This document shows positions 8,832-23,434 of a DNA stretch of 64,000 bases, one piece after another. The position numbers and the translations under genes were made by a program. The stretch covers positions 708,653 through 772,652 of the forward strand of contig NZ_JACVXD010000002.1 in NCBI RefSeq assembly GCF_014596975.1. The letters are read 5' to 3'. The stretch is from Aestuariibaculum marinum (GTDB lineage: Bacteria > Bacteroidota > Bacteroidia > Flavobacteriales > Flavobacteriaceae). Each line of letters opens with the position of its first letter. Position 1 is the first letter of the stretch. The notes under the pieces are model-generated. The model saw only the letters and a program-made list of their open reading frames with translations, searched no databases and had not been told where the DNA came from.

Positions 8832-11024
8832 ATGTATTATAAGTCGTTAACGTCAAGAATTATATGTCTAATCTTAGTCCTTTTCTTTTCGGAAAGGACT
8901 TTGTCGGCTCAAGAAACTACTAACAACGAAGCCACGTGGATTTGGTATCCAGGGGATTTCGAAGTGTGGTTGAGCAATAAAATGCAGGTAAGACGTACCG
9001 AACGTGAAGCTGTGTTTCCGCCGCTATGGCGCTATTACAGTCCTTATGCATTAGTCACATTTCAAACCGAAGTTGATATTCCAGAAGCCGATGAGGTGAA
9101 AATCTTTTCAGAAGGTCCTTTTCAGTTGTTGGTAGACGGTGTTCAAATTTATGGGCAACCTAAATCAATTACAATTCCCGAAGGAAAACATAAAATATCG
9201 TTTAAAGTTTACAATCAGGAAGTATTGCCAGCTATTTTTATAGATGGGAAATATGTAAATTCTAATGCCAGTTGGCAGGTAACAAACGAAGATAAATTAT
9301 GGATTGATGAAGCAGGTAATGCCCAGCAATCCGGAACACCATGGGTGCCGGTTGGTTCATGGAATTTTAATACACCGGAAGAAAAACCTTCAGAATACCG
9401 TTTAGCTACTGAACCTTGGAATGCAAAAAGTACAGAGAAAATTGAAGGAGGCGAATTGGTCGATTTCTGGAAAGAAACCTTCGGTTATATTCAAATCCAT
9501 GGTTTAAAAGGAAAAGGAAAACTAGCCTTGTATTACGGAGAGTCTCGTGAAGAAGCTTTAGACTCAGCCAAATGTGAAACCTTAGATCATTTGTCTTTCG
9601 ACGGAACACAATCTGAAACCTATACTTTAGAAGGTTCTAAAGCGTTTAGATATGTTCAGGTGCAGGCTGATGCAAGCGTAAAGTACGATTCCATTTCTAT
9701 GCTTTACGAATATTTACCATTAGAGTATCGGGGTGCCTTCAAATCGTCGGATGATTTACTGAATCAAATCTGGGATGTATCGGCATACACAATGCATTTA
9801 ACCTCGCGTGAGTTTTTTATCGATGGTATTAAACGCGACCGCTGGGTTTGGTCGGGCGATGCTTATCAGAGCTATTTAATGAATTACTACCTATTCTTTG
9901 ATAGTCCTTCGGTTGAGAGAACCTTATTAGCGCTTCGCGGAAAAGATCCGGTAACGGCACACATCAATACAATTATGGATTATTCGCTGTACTGGTTTGT
10001 GGGCATTTACGATTACTATTTATATACCGGAGACACCAAGTTTATTGAAACGTTTTATCCAAGAATGAAATCCTTAATGGAATTCTGTTTAGAAAGAAGA
10101 AACGACAATGGTTTCCTTGAACCTTTAGAAGGCGACTGGGTGTTTATTGACTGGGCAGATGGTTTACCGAAAACAGGAGAAACAAGTTTCGAGCAAATGC
10201 TTTTGGCGCGTAGTTTAGAAGCCATGGCAGTAAGTGCTGAAATTGCAGGCAAACAAGACGATTTTAAAAAGTATCAAACCCTTTCCGATGATTTAAAAGC
10301 GAAGTTGTTTGATATCTTCTGGGATGAAGAGCAAGGCGTTATGAAACATCAACGTGTCGATGGTGAGATGCAGGATATCGTAACACGTTATGCTAATATG
10401 TTCGGCATTTTTTTCAACTACTTCGATGAATCTCAAAAACAAAGTGTAAAAGATAAAGTTTTGTTAAACGACGATATTCTTCAAATCACAACCCCATACA
10501 TGCGTTTTTATGAATTGGAAGCGCTTTGTGCTATGGGAGAACAAGAATTTGTTTTGGATGAAATTCGAGATTATTGGGGAGCTATGTTAGATCTTGGAGC
10601 AACATCTTTCTGGGAAAAGTACGACCCAAATCAAAGTGGTGAGGAGCACTTAGAAATGTATGGTAGACCTTACGGAAAAAGCCTTTGCCATGCTTGGGGA
10701 GCGAGCCCAATATATTTATTTGGTAGATATTATTTAGGTGTGGAGCCAACTGCAGCAGGCTATGAAACCTATACAGTGAAACCAAATTTAGGCGGATTGA
10801 AATGGATGGAAGGTAAAGTGCCTACTCCAAACGGAACGGTAGATCTTTACTGTAGCACACGTGAGATAAACGTAAAAGCTTCAGAAGGTGAAGGAACTCT
10901 AATTATTGAAAGTAAAAGTAAACCTTCAACAAATGTAGGAGAGGTGAAATCGTTAAGTAAAAATAAATATCAGTTAACGATTAAACCTAACACTCAATAT
11001 TCAATCAAATACAAAGCACTATAA
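8832..11024 (+). CDS. GH78-type alpha-L-rhamnosidase-like protein
   Basis: 730 residues with a signal peptide (cleavage near TLSAQ). N-terminal beta-sandwich modules, including a short carbohydrate-binding-like part, precede an (alpha/alpha)6 barrel from about residue 305, and a C-terminal beta-sandwich (GYETYTVKPNLGGLKWMEG) closes the protein. The segment DGIKRDRWVWSGD at 331-343 corresponds to the D-C-P-x-R-x-E-R-x-x-W-x-G-D block of classical GH78 enzymes. Asp336 stands where many members have Glu, so general-acid assignment is uncertain and this is a divergent branch. The family hydrolyses alpha-L-rhamnosides. It sits between the symporter and a GH2 gene with short gaps. Confidence 0.72.
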   Translation: MYYKSLTSRIICLILVLFFSERTLSAQETTNNEATWIWYPGDFEVWLSNKMQVRRTEREAVFPPLWRYYSPYALVTFQTEVDIPEADEVKIFSEGPFQLLVDGVQIYGQPKSITIPEGKHKISFKVYNQEVLPAIFIDGKYVNSNASWQVTNEDKLWIDEAGNAQQSGTPWVPVGSWNFNTPEEKPSEYRLATEPWNAKSTEKIEGGELVDFWKETFGYIQIHGLKGKGKLALYYGESREEALDSAKCETLDHLSFDGTQSETYTLEGSKAFRYVQVQADASVKYDSISMLYEYLPLEYRGAFKSSDDLLNQIWDVSAYTMHLTSREFFIDGIKRDRWVWSGDAYQSYLMNYYLFFDSPSVERTLLALRGKDPVTAHINTIMDYSLYWFVGIYDYYLYTGDTKFIETFYPRMKSLMEFCLERRNDNGFLEPLEGDWVFIDWADGLPKTGETSFEQMLLARSLEAMAVSAEIAGKQDDFKKYQTLSDDLKAKLFDIFWDEEQGVMKHQRVDGEMQDIVTRYANMFGIFFNYFDESQKQSVKDKVLLNDDILQITTPYMRFYELEALCAMGEQEFVLDEIRDYWGAMLDLGATSFWEKYDPNQSGEEHLEMYGRPYGKSLCHAWGASPIYLFGRYYLGVEPTAAGYETYTVKPNLGGLKWMEGKVPTPNGTVDLYCSTREINVKASEGEGTLIIESKSKPSTNVGEVKSLSKNKYQLTIKPNTQYSIKYKAL

Positions 11025-11033
11025 TTCTCTATA

Positions 11034-13892
11034 ATGATTAAATTTATTAACAAGTTATCTTTTGTTTTGGCTTTAGCTGGGTTGTCGGCTGTGGCGCAAA
11101 ACACCGAAATTCAATATTTATCTGGTACAGGATATCAAGACACGAAAGAATGGGAATTTAAAATTTCCGATGGACGCAAAAGTGGCGAATGGTCAACTAT
11201 TAATGTGCCTTCTGTTTGGGAACAGGAAGGTTTTGGAAAATATCAATACGGTATTCGTTTCTACGGAAAGCCGTTTCCTGAAGGTATTGCAGATGAAGTA
11301 GGTGAGTACAAATACAAGTTTACTGTACCTAAAGCATGGGAAAACAAAATTGTAAAAATTGTTTTCGATGGTTCGATGACCGATACTAAAGTGCGTATCA
11401 ACGGGCGTTCGGCGAGCGATGATACACACCAGGGAGCCTTTTACAGATTCAAATATGGCATCACTGATTTATTAAAATTCGGAAAAGAAAATGTGCTAGA
11501 AGTTACCGTTAGTAAGGAATCGAAAAACGCGAGTGTAAACCTTGCGGAAAGACGTGCCGATTACTGGAACTTCGGAGGGATTTTCCGTCCGGTGTTCTTA
11601 GAGGCACTTCCGGCCACTCATATCGATTATACATCGTTAAAAGCTGAAGCTGACGGAAGCTTTGAAGCGAATGTGTTTTTAGGAAAAGCAGGTCAAAATG
11701 TATCTGCTGAAATTACCATTTTAGATGAAAAAGGTAAAAAAGTAGGCTCTACTATGAAAGCTGATGCTGTTAATGGCGCCGATAAATTGCATTTAGGGGG
11801 TCAGTTTGAAAATGTAAAACAATGGACTGCCGAAACGCCGAATCTTTACACTGCTGAAATCAAATTATTGAAAGCTGGTAAAGTCGTTCACGAAATCAAA
11901 GAAACCATTGGTTTCAGAACCATTGAAATTAGAAAAGGCGATGGAATCTACGTTAACGGACAACGTGTGTTAATGAAAGGGGTAAATCGTCACAGTTTCT
12001 GGCCGGAATCAGGAAGAACCTTAAACACCGAATTAAACTATGCCGATGTGCGTTTAATTAAAGAAATGAACATGAACGCCGTACGTTTATCACATTATCC
12101 TCCAGATCCAGATTTCTTAAAAGCCTGTGATGAATTAGGGTTGTATGTTATGAATGAACTTGGTGGATGGCACGGGCATTACGATGATGCTGTTGGTAAA
12201 AAGTTAGTAAAAGAAATGGTAACCCGTGATTTAAATCACGTGAGTATTATTTTCTGGTCTAACGGAAATGAAGGTGGTTGGAATACCAATTTAGATGATC
12301 AATTCGATATTTGGGACTTACAAAAACGTCCGGTATTACACCCGCAACAAGAACACAATGGTGTTGAAACTATGCATTACCGTTCTTACGGAGAGACTTT
12401 AGAGTATTTTAGAGATGATAATATTTTCATGCCAACCGAATACCTTCACGGATTATACGACGGTGGTCACGGTGCAGGTTTCGATGATTATTGGGAAGTG
12501 ATGCGCAAGCACCCAAGAAGTGGTGGTGGTTACCTTTGGGTTTTTGCCGACGAAGGTATAGCGCGTACCGACCAGGATGGTCGAATTGATAATCAAGGAA
12601 ATTATGGTGCCGATGGTATTGTTGGGCCTCATCACGAAAAAGAAGGTAGCTTCTTTACGGTAAAAGAAGTGTGGTCGCCGGTTATGATTATGAATAAACC
12701 GGAATTGCCAAATGATTTCGATGGTACATTCTCAATTGAAAACCGTTACGATTTCACCAATACAAATACCTGTGCTTTCGAATATGAATTAGTAAGTTTT
12801 ACGTCACCGCTAAGCGGAAAGGCAGAGCGTAAAACGGTTAACAAAGGCACGATTAAAGCGCCGAGTATTGAACCTCACGGAAAAGGGGAGTTAAAAGTAA
12901 ACTTACCAGGTAACTGGAAAGATGCCGATGTCTTATATGTGAAAGCAACGAATGCTAATGGTGAAGAATTATGGACTTGGGATTTCACCTGGGAAAAAGA
13001 AAATGAAGCTAAAGCATCAGCTTCAGGAAACGTAGATTTAAGTGAATCTAATGAGTTTTATACGGTTTCTGCTTTAGGAACTGTTGTGAAAATTGACAGA
13101 ACTTCAGGTAAATTGGTTGAAGTTACCCAAAATGGAAACACCATCAGTTTAGCTAACGGCCCAAAAATTATCATGGCGCGTCGTGGCGATCGAACTCTTG
13201 ATGGAACTGTAAATCCTGAATTTTTAAAAGGAGAAGATCGTATTTATAAAGAATTTGCTTGTATTGATGAAGAAGTAAACTGTTCTGAAAACTTATTGAA
13301 TATTTCAGCTAAAAAGGTTGATGGAAAAGTTGTTGTTGAAGCCAATTATCATGGTATTCTTCAAAAAGTGGTATGGACTATTGATGCTTCAGGATTAATT
13401 CAGTTAGATTACGAATACGAGTACAATGGTGTGGTTGATTTAGCTGGTGTGTATTTCGACTATCCGGAAGAAAAAATGCAACATAAAAAATGGTTAGGAG
13501 ACGGGCCATACCGTGTGTGGCAAAACCGTTTAAAAGGAACCACTTTAGATATCTGGGAAAACGATTATAACGATCCAATTCCGGGTGAGTCATTTAACTA
13601 TCCTGAGTTTAAAGGGTATTTTAATAACTGGCAGTGGGCAGAGTTCACTACATCAGAAGGTAAAATCTATATCGAAAACAAAGGAACCGATACATACTTA
13701 GGGGTGTATTCGCCTCGCGATGGTCGTGACGCTTTATTGTACACGATTCCAAATACAGGAATTGCGGTTTTAGATGTAATTCCACCAGCGAGAAATAAAG
13801 TAAATGCAACCGATTTATGTGGACCATCATCACAACCGAAATGGTTAAGTGGTTTACAAAAACGTACTGTATATTTAAAGTTTGATAAATAA
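11034..13892 (+). CDS. GH2 family beta-glycosidase (exported)
   Basis: 952 residues with a signal peptide ending near SAVAQ. The order is sugar-binding jelly roll (about 30-190, with the typical NVPSVWEQEGFG and NFGGIFRPVFLEA), immunoglobulin-like domain, TIM barrel from about 300 (KGVNRHSFWPESG) and C-terminal beta-sandwich domains. Glu413 in WSNGNEGGW is the expected acid/base and Glu469 in PTEYLHG the expected nucleophile. GH2 includes beta-galactosidases, beta-glucuronidases and others, and the sequence does not separate them. In a pectin locus a beta-galactosidase or beta-glucuronidase acting on side chains is likely. It starts 9 bases after the GH78 stop. A 111-base gap with a palindromic repeat follows. 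Confidence 0.85.
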   Translation: MIKFINKLSFVLALAGLSAVAQNTEIQYLSGTGYQDTKEWEFKISDGRKSGEWSTINVPSVWEQEGFGKYQYGIRFYGKPFPEGIADEVGEYKYKFTVPKAWENKIVKIVFDGSMTDTKVRINGRSASDDTHQGAFYRFKYGITDLLKFGKENVLEVTVSKESKNASVNLAERRADYWNFGGIFRPVFLEALPATHIDYTSLKAEADGSFEANVFLGKAGQNVSAEITILDEKGKKVGSTMKADAVNGADKLHLGGQFENVKQWTAETPNLYTAEIKLLKAGKVVHEIKETIGFRTIEIRKGDGIYVNGQRVLMKGVNRHSFWPESGRTLNTELNYADVRLIKEMNMNAVRLSHYPPDPDFLKACDELGLYVMNELGGWHGHYDDAVGKKLVKEMVTRDLNHVSIIFWSNGNEGGWNTNLDDQFDIWDLQKRPVLHPQQEHNGVETMHYRSYGETLEYFRDDNIFMPTEYLHGLYDGGHGAGFDDYWEVMRKHPRSGGGYLWVFADEGIARTDQDGRIDNQGNYGADGIVGPHHEKEGSFFTVKEVWSPVMIMNKPELPNDFDGTFSIENRYDFTNTNTCAFEYELVSFTSPLSGKAERKTVNKGTIKAPSIEPHGKGELKVNLPGNWKDADVLYVKATNANGEELWTWDFTWEKENEAKASASGNVDLSESNEFYTVSALGTVVKIDRTSGKLVEVTQNGNTISLANGPKIIMARRGDRTLDGTVNPEFLKGEDRIYKEFACIDEEVNCSENLLNISAKKVDGKVVVEANYHGILQKVVWTIDASGLIQLDYEYEYNGVVDLAGVYFDYPEEKMQHKKWLGDGPYRVWQNRLKGTTLDIWENDYNDPIPGESFNYPEFKGYFNNWQWAEFTTSEGKIYIENKGTDTYLGVYSPRDGRDALLYTIPNTGIAVLDVIPPARNKVNATDLCGPSSQPKWLSGLQKRTVYLKFDK

Positions 13893-13900
13893 TAAAGAAA

Positions 13901-13990
13901 GTCATTACGAGGCGTGAGGAACGAACGCAGAAGTAATCTCAGTCAAAGAGTTGAGATTGCTTCATCACAGAAAGGGAGATTCAAAATGAC
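13901..13990. repeat. REP-like palindromic repeat, copy 1
   Basis: The unit starts GTCATTACGAGG and ends AATGAC, so its termini are inverted. An inner hairpin is formed by GAAGTAATCTCA and TGAGATTGCTTC (one mismatch) around 13930-13962. It fills almost the whole gap between the GH2 and GH43-like genes. The wording (GTCATTACGAG, GAAGTAATCTC) recurs at 46669-46772. Confidence 0.75.
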
Positions 13991-14003
13991 CTAAAAATAA
14001 AAA

Positions 14004-18428
<4,425 letters not shown>

Positions 18429-18429
<1 letters not shown>

Positions 18430-21400
18430 TGACCTTGTCTTTTAAACATATTTGCCTGATTTTAGTTGCGTTTTTACTGTCTTGTAACCAACAAGAACCG
18501 CAAAAGCTATCTTATTTTGAACCAACCGAAGATTCTTCGAAACCTTGGGTGTATTGGTATTGGATGCGTAGTGCCTATTCTAAAGAAGGCATTACCGCCG
18601 ATTTAGAAGCTATGAAACAAGCGGGTATTCGCGGGGCTTATTTAATGACGATTAAAGGACCGGATGAAGAGCCTTTAATGAATCCGCCAGTGGTGCAATT
18701 GAGCAAAGAATTCTGGGATTTCGTGCGTTGGGCATTAACAGAAGCCGACCGATTAGGATTGAAAATAGCCTTTCATCCCGCAGATGGTTTTGCAGTTGCG
18801 GGAGGTCCTTGGATTACCCCGGAATTGTCGATGCAAAAAGTAGTTTGGGCAGACACAATGGTGAGTTCAGAACAAACTAAAGGATTAAAATTACCAGTGC
18901 CGGAACATTATAAAGATTATTATCAGGACATTGTTGCGTTTGCCATTCCTGTTAATAAGGTGTTTAAAACATCGGTTCAGGTTCAACCAAAAGTAACAAC
19001 CTCGATTAATGAAAAGGCCGATTTTTTAACTGATAATTCAACCGAACAAACGCAATTCAGATTAGGAGAGCCGGGCTATATTCAATATGAATTTGAAACG
19101 CCTTTTGATTGTAAATCGCTTCAGGTGGAGACGAAAGGAAATAATTATCAGGCGCACCGCATGATTGTTCAAGTGAGCAACGACGGAAAAACCTTTAAAA
19201 GCCTTGGTCGTTTGGAAACGCCGCGTTCGGGCTGGCAGGATACCGATGCCTTTTATACGCACAGCCTTTCCGTGAAAGCGAAATATTTTAGGTTTGTTTA
19301 TAATCCGGAAGGTTCAGAACCAGGTGCCGAAGATATTGATATGGCGAAATGGAATTCACCATTTAAAGTCACAAAAATCATTCTTTCCGAAGAGCCTTTA
19401 ATTGATAATTATCAAGGGAAATGTGGTGCTGTTTGGCGCATAAGTTCTAGAAATACCGAAGCTCAAATTCCAGAATCAGAATGTGTTAAAACTGAAAACA
19501 TGGTAAATGTTTCTGAATTTATTGATGCCAATAGCCTTTTAAATTGGGAAGCACCAAAAGGAAACTGGCGTATTATGCGTTTTGGGCATACATCAACCGG
19601 ACATGAAAATGCAACCGCTGGTGGTGGTCGCGGTCTTGAAGTTGATAAGTTTAACAAAGAAGCAGTTCAATTTCAGTTAGACCACTGGTATGGAGAAATG
19701 CGTCGCACCGCAGGAGAGGAACTTGCTTCAAAAGTTGTGGAAATTCTTCATATGGATAGTTGGGAATGTGGCAGCCAGAACTGGTCGCCGGTGTTCAGGG
19801 AAGAGTTCAAAACGCGTCGGGGTTATGATATCGTTGAATATTTACCTGTTATGGCTGGTATTCCGTTAGACGATATTGAAAAATCGGAACAGATACTTCA
19901 CGATATTAGAAAAACCATTGCTGAATTAACTGCTGATAATTTCTTCGGAACCCTAAAAGAAGAGGCCATTAAAACAGGTGTTAAATTTAGTACAGAAAAT
20001 GTGGCACCAACCATGACTAGCGATGGCTTATTGCATTTTAAATATGTAGATTATCCAAGTGGTGAATTCTGGTTTAGAAGCCCGACGCACGATAAACCAA
20101 ACGATATGCTTGATGCGATTAATGGCGGACATATTTACGGGCGTGATATTATTCAAGCGGAAGCCTTTACCCAATTACGAATGGATTGGGATGAGCATCC
20201 GGGGAATTTAAAAACCATGGCCGATAGAAATTATGCTTTGGGGATTAACCGATTTTTCTATCACGTGTTTATGCACAATCCATGGGTAGATAGAAAACCC
20301 GGAATGACTTTGGATCCTATCGGAACCTTTTTTCAACGCGATCAAACCTGGTGGGAACCGGGAAGTGCGTTTTTCGAGTATTGTAAAAATATTCAGTATC
20401 AACTTCAAAAAGGACAACCAGTGATTGATTTTGCGGTGTTTACAGGTGAAGATATTCCGTCACGTTCGGTATTACCAGATCGTTTGGTGTCGTTTATGCC
20501 GAATATTTTTGGAGCAGAACGAGTGGCTTCCGAGGCTATCCGACTACAAAATGAAGGGCAACCGACAGCAAGAATGCCAAAGGAAGTAAAGTATACCAAA
20601 AACAGCACCGATTTATCCGAATGGGTGAATGCTTTAAACGGTTATAAATACGATTCGTTTAATACCGATGTGTTGCTAAATGCTGAAGTGAAAGACGGAA
20701 AAGTCGTTTTTAAAAATGCTTTAACGTATAAGTTTTTAGTGTTTCCGGATCATCGAAAAATGATGCCGAGTAACATCATGTCTTTGCAAGTGGCTCAAAA
20801 ATTAGTGGATTTGGTGAAAGCCGGAGCGACGATTTTAGTTGGTGAAAAACCAGATAAAAAAGCCGAATTAATAACCAGCCAAACCGAATGGCAGGCTTTA
20901 GTTGATGAACTTTGGTCGGGAGGCGGAAATAAACAATGGACTTTAGGTAAAGGAAAAGTGATTCAGTTGCCATATTTGGGAGCGACTTTTTCAGAATTGG
21001 GAGTGGAACCTAATGTTTTGGTTGATAAAGATATCGCCTGGACGCAGCGTGAAACAGATGAGGAATCGATTTATTTCTTGTCAAATCAATTGGAAGAAAC
21101 GCGTCAGTTAGAGGTGTCGTTCAGAGTGACTGGAAAAATTCCGGTGTTATATCATCCCATTTCAGATGAAACGGTGGTGTTAGAAAACTGGACCGTTGAA
21201 AACGGCAGAACCATTATACCATTACAATTTAAGCCTAATGAAGCTTATTTTATCATTTTTCAAGATGAAACCGATAAAAAGGCATCAATAGGAACTCCAA
21301 ATTGGTCAAGTTTTAAAACGGTTGAGACATTCAATGAAGACTGGATGCTTCAGTTTGATAAAGACTTTTATGGTCCTTCAGAACCAATGCAAATCAATAA

Positions 21401-21809
21401 ATTATTCGACTGGACGACTTCAACGAATGATAGTATTAAATATTATTCTGGAACGGCGACATACACAAAAACATTCAATTGGAATGAAAGTAAGTCTAAT
21501 GAGTTTTGGTTGCAGTTTGATGAAGTGAATTGTATCGCTGAGGTGATTTTAAATGACAGACCTTGTGGTGTTGTTTGGACATATCCATATAGAGCAAACA
21601 TTTCAGAAGCCTTAAAAACAGGAGAAAATACCTTAGAGATTAAAGTAACCAATACCTGGGCAAACCGATTAATAGGTGATGAGAAATTACCAAAAGATCA
21701 ACGCTTAACTTGGACAACGGCGCCTTTTAGACTAGACGATACCATGATGGTAAAATCAGGTTTACTTGGGGAAATAAAAATTATAAAGAAAACCCAAAAT
21801 GGGAATTAG
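18429..21809 (+). CDS. GH106 family alpha-L-rhamnosidase-like lipoprotein
   Basis: 1126 residues, the size of characterised GH106 enzymes. A lipoprotein signal ends LLSC (Cys19). WVYWYWMRSAYSKEGITADL and MKQAGIRGAYL (about 40-72) are the hallmark start of the GH106 TIM-barrel region. Glu446 in HMDSWECG and Glu546 in PSGEFWF, 100 residues apart, are candidates for active-site carboxylates. The C-terminal part (about 930-1110) is a jelly-roll ending NTLEIKVTNTWANRLIGD, common in this family. BT0986 of this family cleaves alpha-L-rhamnose in RG-II. It starts on the last base of the GH2 stop codon. Family call is firm, exact linkage inferred. Confidence 0.88.
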
Positions 21810-21879
21810 GCAAACAATGGTCTTACCTATAAAAATAACTAAATAACTAAACCAGATATTCTTGATTAAATTTAAGTAG

Positions 21880-23310
21880 ATGAAAAATAAAATAGTATTA
21901 GTAATAGCATGTGTTTTTAGCGTATTCACTTTGCAAGCTGAAATAAAATTGCCGGCATTATTTACCGATAATATGCTGTTGCAACAACACGGTAATGCAC
22001 CTATTTGGGGCTGGGCTTCTAAAAGCGAAGGGTTAAAAATTACGACGTCTTGGGATGGTAAAATTTATGAAGTAAAAGCCGATAAAACTGGAAAATGGAA
22101 AACCAGTTTACAAACACCTGCGGCAGGCGGCCCATTTACCATTTCGGTTTCTAACGGAAACGAAACGAAACTAATTAACAATGTGTTGATAGGTGAAGTT
22201 TGGTTGTGTTCGGGGCAGTCTAACATGGAAATGCCTTTAAAAGGTTTTCCTGGTCAGCCAGTGCAAGGCGGTAACGAAGCCATTGTACGTTCAAATAATA
22301 AAAATATTCATTTTATAACCGTACCAAGAGCAACGGTTTTAGAACCAAAGGAAGATTTTGAAGGGGGCTGGCATGTGGCGTCACCAAAAACAACTGCTAA
22401 TTTTAGTGCAACTGCCTGGTATTTCGGGGCGTTATTACAAGAGGTTTTAGATGTGCCTGTGGGTATGATTGTGGTTTCATATGGTGGCTCAAATGTTGAA
22501 GCATGGATGAATGAGGAAATGCTTAAAGATTTCGATTTAGCATTAGATTTACCAAAGAGTGAAGATGATTTAAAGAGTAGTCCAAATCGTGTGCCAACTA
22601 CGTTGTTTAACGGGATGTTGTCGCCTGTGATTGGCTATGGCATTAAAGGCGCGATCTGGTATCAGGGGGAATCAAATTACGAGCGTCCGTTTCAATATAA
22701 AGATTTATTCAAAAAGATGGTAATGTCTTGGCGGGAGTTATGGAATCAGGGCGAATTTCCGTTCTATTTCGCGCAAATAGCTCCGTTTGATTATGCACGT
22801 TTTCATCCCAACGATAATAAAGAAGAATTCAATTCAGCTTACTTAAGAGAAGCGCAGTTAAAAGCTTCAAAAGAAATTCCGAATTCAGGAATGGCGGTGT
22901 TATTAGATGTTGGTGAGTTTGGAAATATTCACCCGGCACAAAAAAATAAAGGAGGAGAACGTCTGGCATATCAGGCATTAGCAAAAACTTATGGTTTTGA
23001 AGGATTTGAGTTTGAAAGTCCGGGGTACAACGCTATGGAAATTAAAGGAAGTACGGTAACCGTATCGTTTAATAATGTGCCGAACGGTGTAACGTCTTAC
23101 GATAAAGAAGTAGTTGGTTTCGAAATCGCAGGGGAGAATAAAGTGTTCTATCCGGCACAGGCTGTTTTAAGAAGAAAATCGGTGTTGTTATCGTCACCAC
23201 AGGTTGAAAAACCGGTCGCTGTGCGATACTTATTTAAAGATTTCACAAAAGCCGAAATTTTCAGTACGGGAGGTTTACCAATGTCGTCGTTTAGAACAGA
23301 TGAGTGGTAG
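21880..23310 (+). CDS. SGNH-type carbohydrate O-acetylesterase (sialate O-acetylesterase-like)
   Basis: 476 residues with a signal peptide (cleavage near LQAE). A beta-sandwich (about 20-100) precedes the SGNH domain. VWLCSGQSNMEMP has nucleophile Ser114, AIWYQGESN is the block III region, and His351 in GNIHPAQK is the catalytic His. The residue two before it is Asn349, where relatives usually have Asp (D-I-H-P), so the third triad member may differ. This family is often named sialate O-acetylesterase, but in plant-polysaccharide loci it removes acetyl groups from pectin or xylan, and no sialic-acid genes are nearby. It would expose acetylated side-chain sugars. Confidence 0.8.
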   Translation: MKNKIVLVIACVFSVFTLQAEIKLPALFTDNMLLQQHGNAPIWGWASKSEGLKITTSWDGKIYEVKADKTGKWKTSLQTPAAGGPFTISVSNGNETKLINNVLIGEVWLCSGQSNMEMPLKGFPGQPVQGGNEAIVRSNNKNIHFITVPRATVLEPKEDFEGGWHVASPKTTANFSATAWYFGALLQEVLDVPVGMIVVSYGGSNVEAWMNEEMLKDFDLALDLPKSEDDLKSSPNRVPTTLFNGMLSPVIGYGIKGAIWYQGESNYERPFQYKDLFKKMVMSWRELWNQGEFPFYFAQIAPFDYARFHPNDNKEEFNSAYLREAQLKASKEIPNSGMAVLLDVGEFGNIHPAQKNKGGERLAYQALAKTYGFEGFEFESPGYNAMEIKGSTVTVSFNNVPNGVTSYDKEVVGFEIAGENKVFYPAQAVLRRKSVLLSSPQVEKPVAVRYLFKDFTKAEIFSTGGLPMSSFRTDEW

Positions 23311-23337
23311 GGCTTTATAAAACAAAATAGAATTTTT

Positions 23338-23411
23338 GTCACCCTGAATTTATTTCAGGGTCTCACAAAATAATACAGTTTTATGAGATGCCGAAACAAG
23401 TTCGGCATGAC
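23338..23411. repeat. REP-like palindromic repeat, copy 2 (two hairpins)
   Basis: Outer GTCA and TGAC termini enclose two stems: CCCTGAA with TTCAGGG, and TGCCGAA with TTCGGCA, plus TCTCA facing TGAGA between them. It fills the gap between the acetylesterase and the DUF5703-like gene. The same modular plan, with different stem words, occurs at 47745-47822. Transcribed RNA would fold into stable hairpins inside the operon. Confidence 0.75.
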
Positions 23412-23434
23412 AAAATAATTGATAATAAAGAAAA

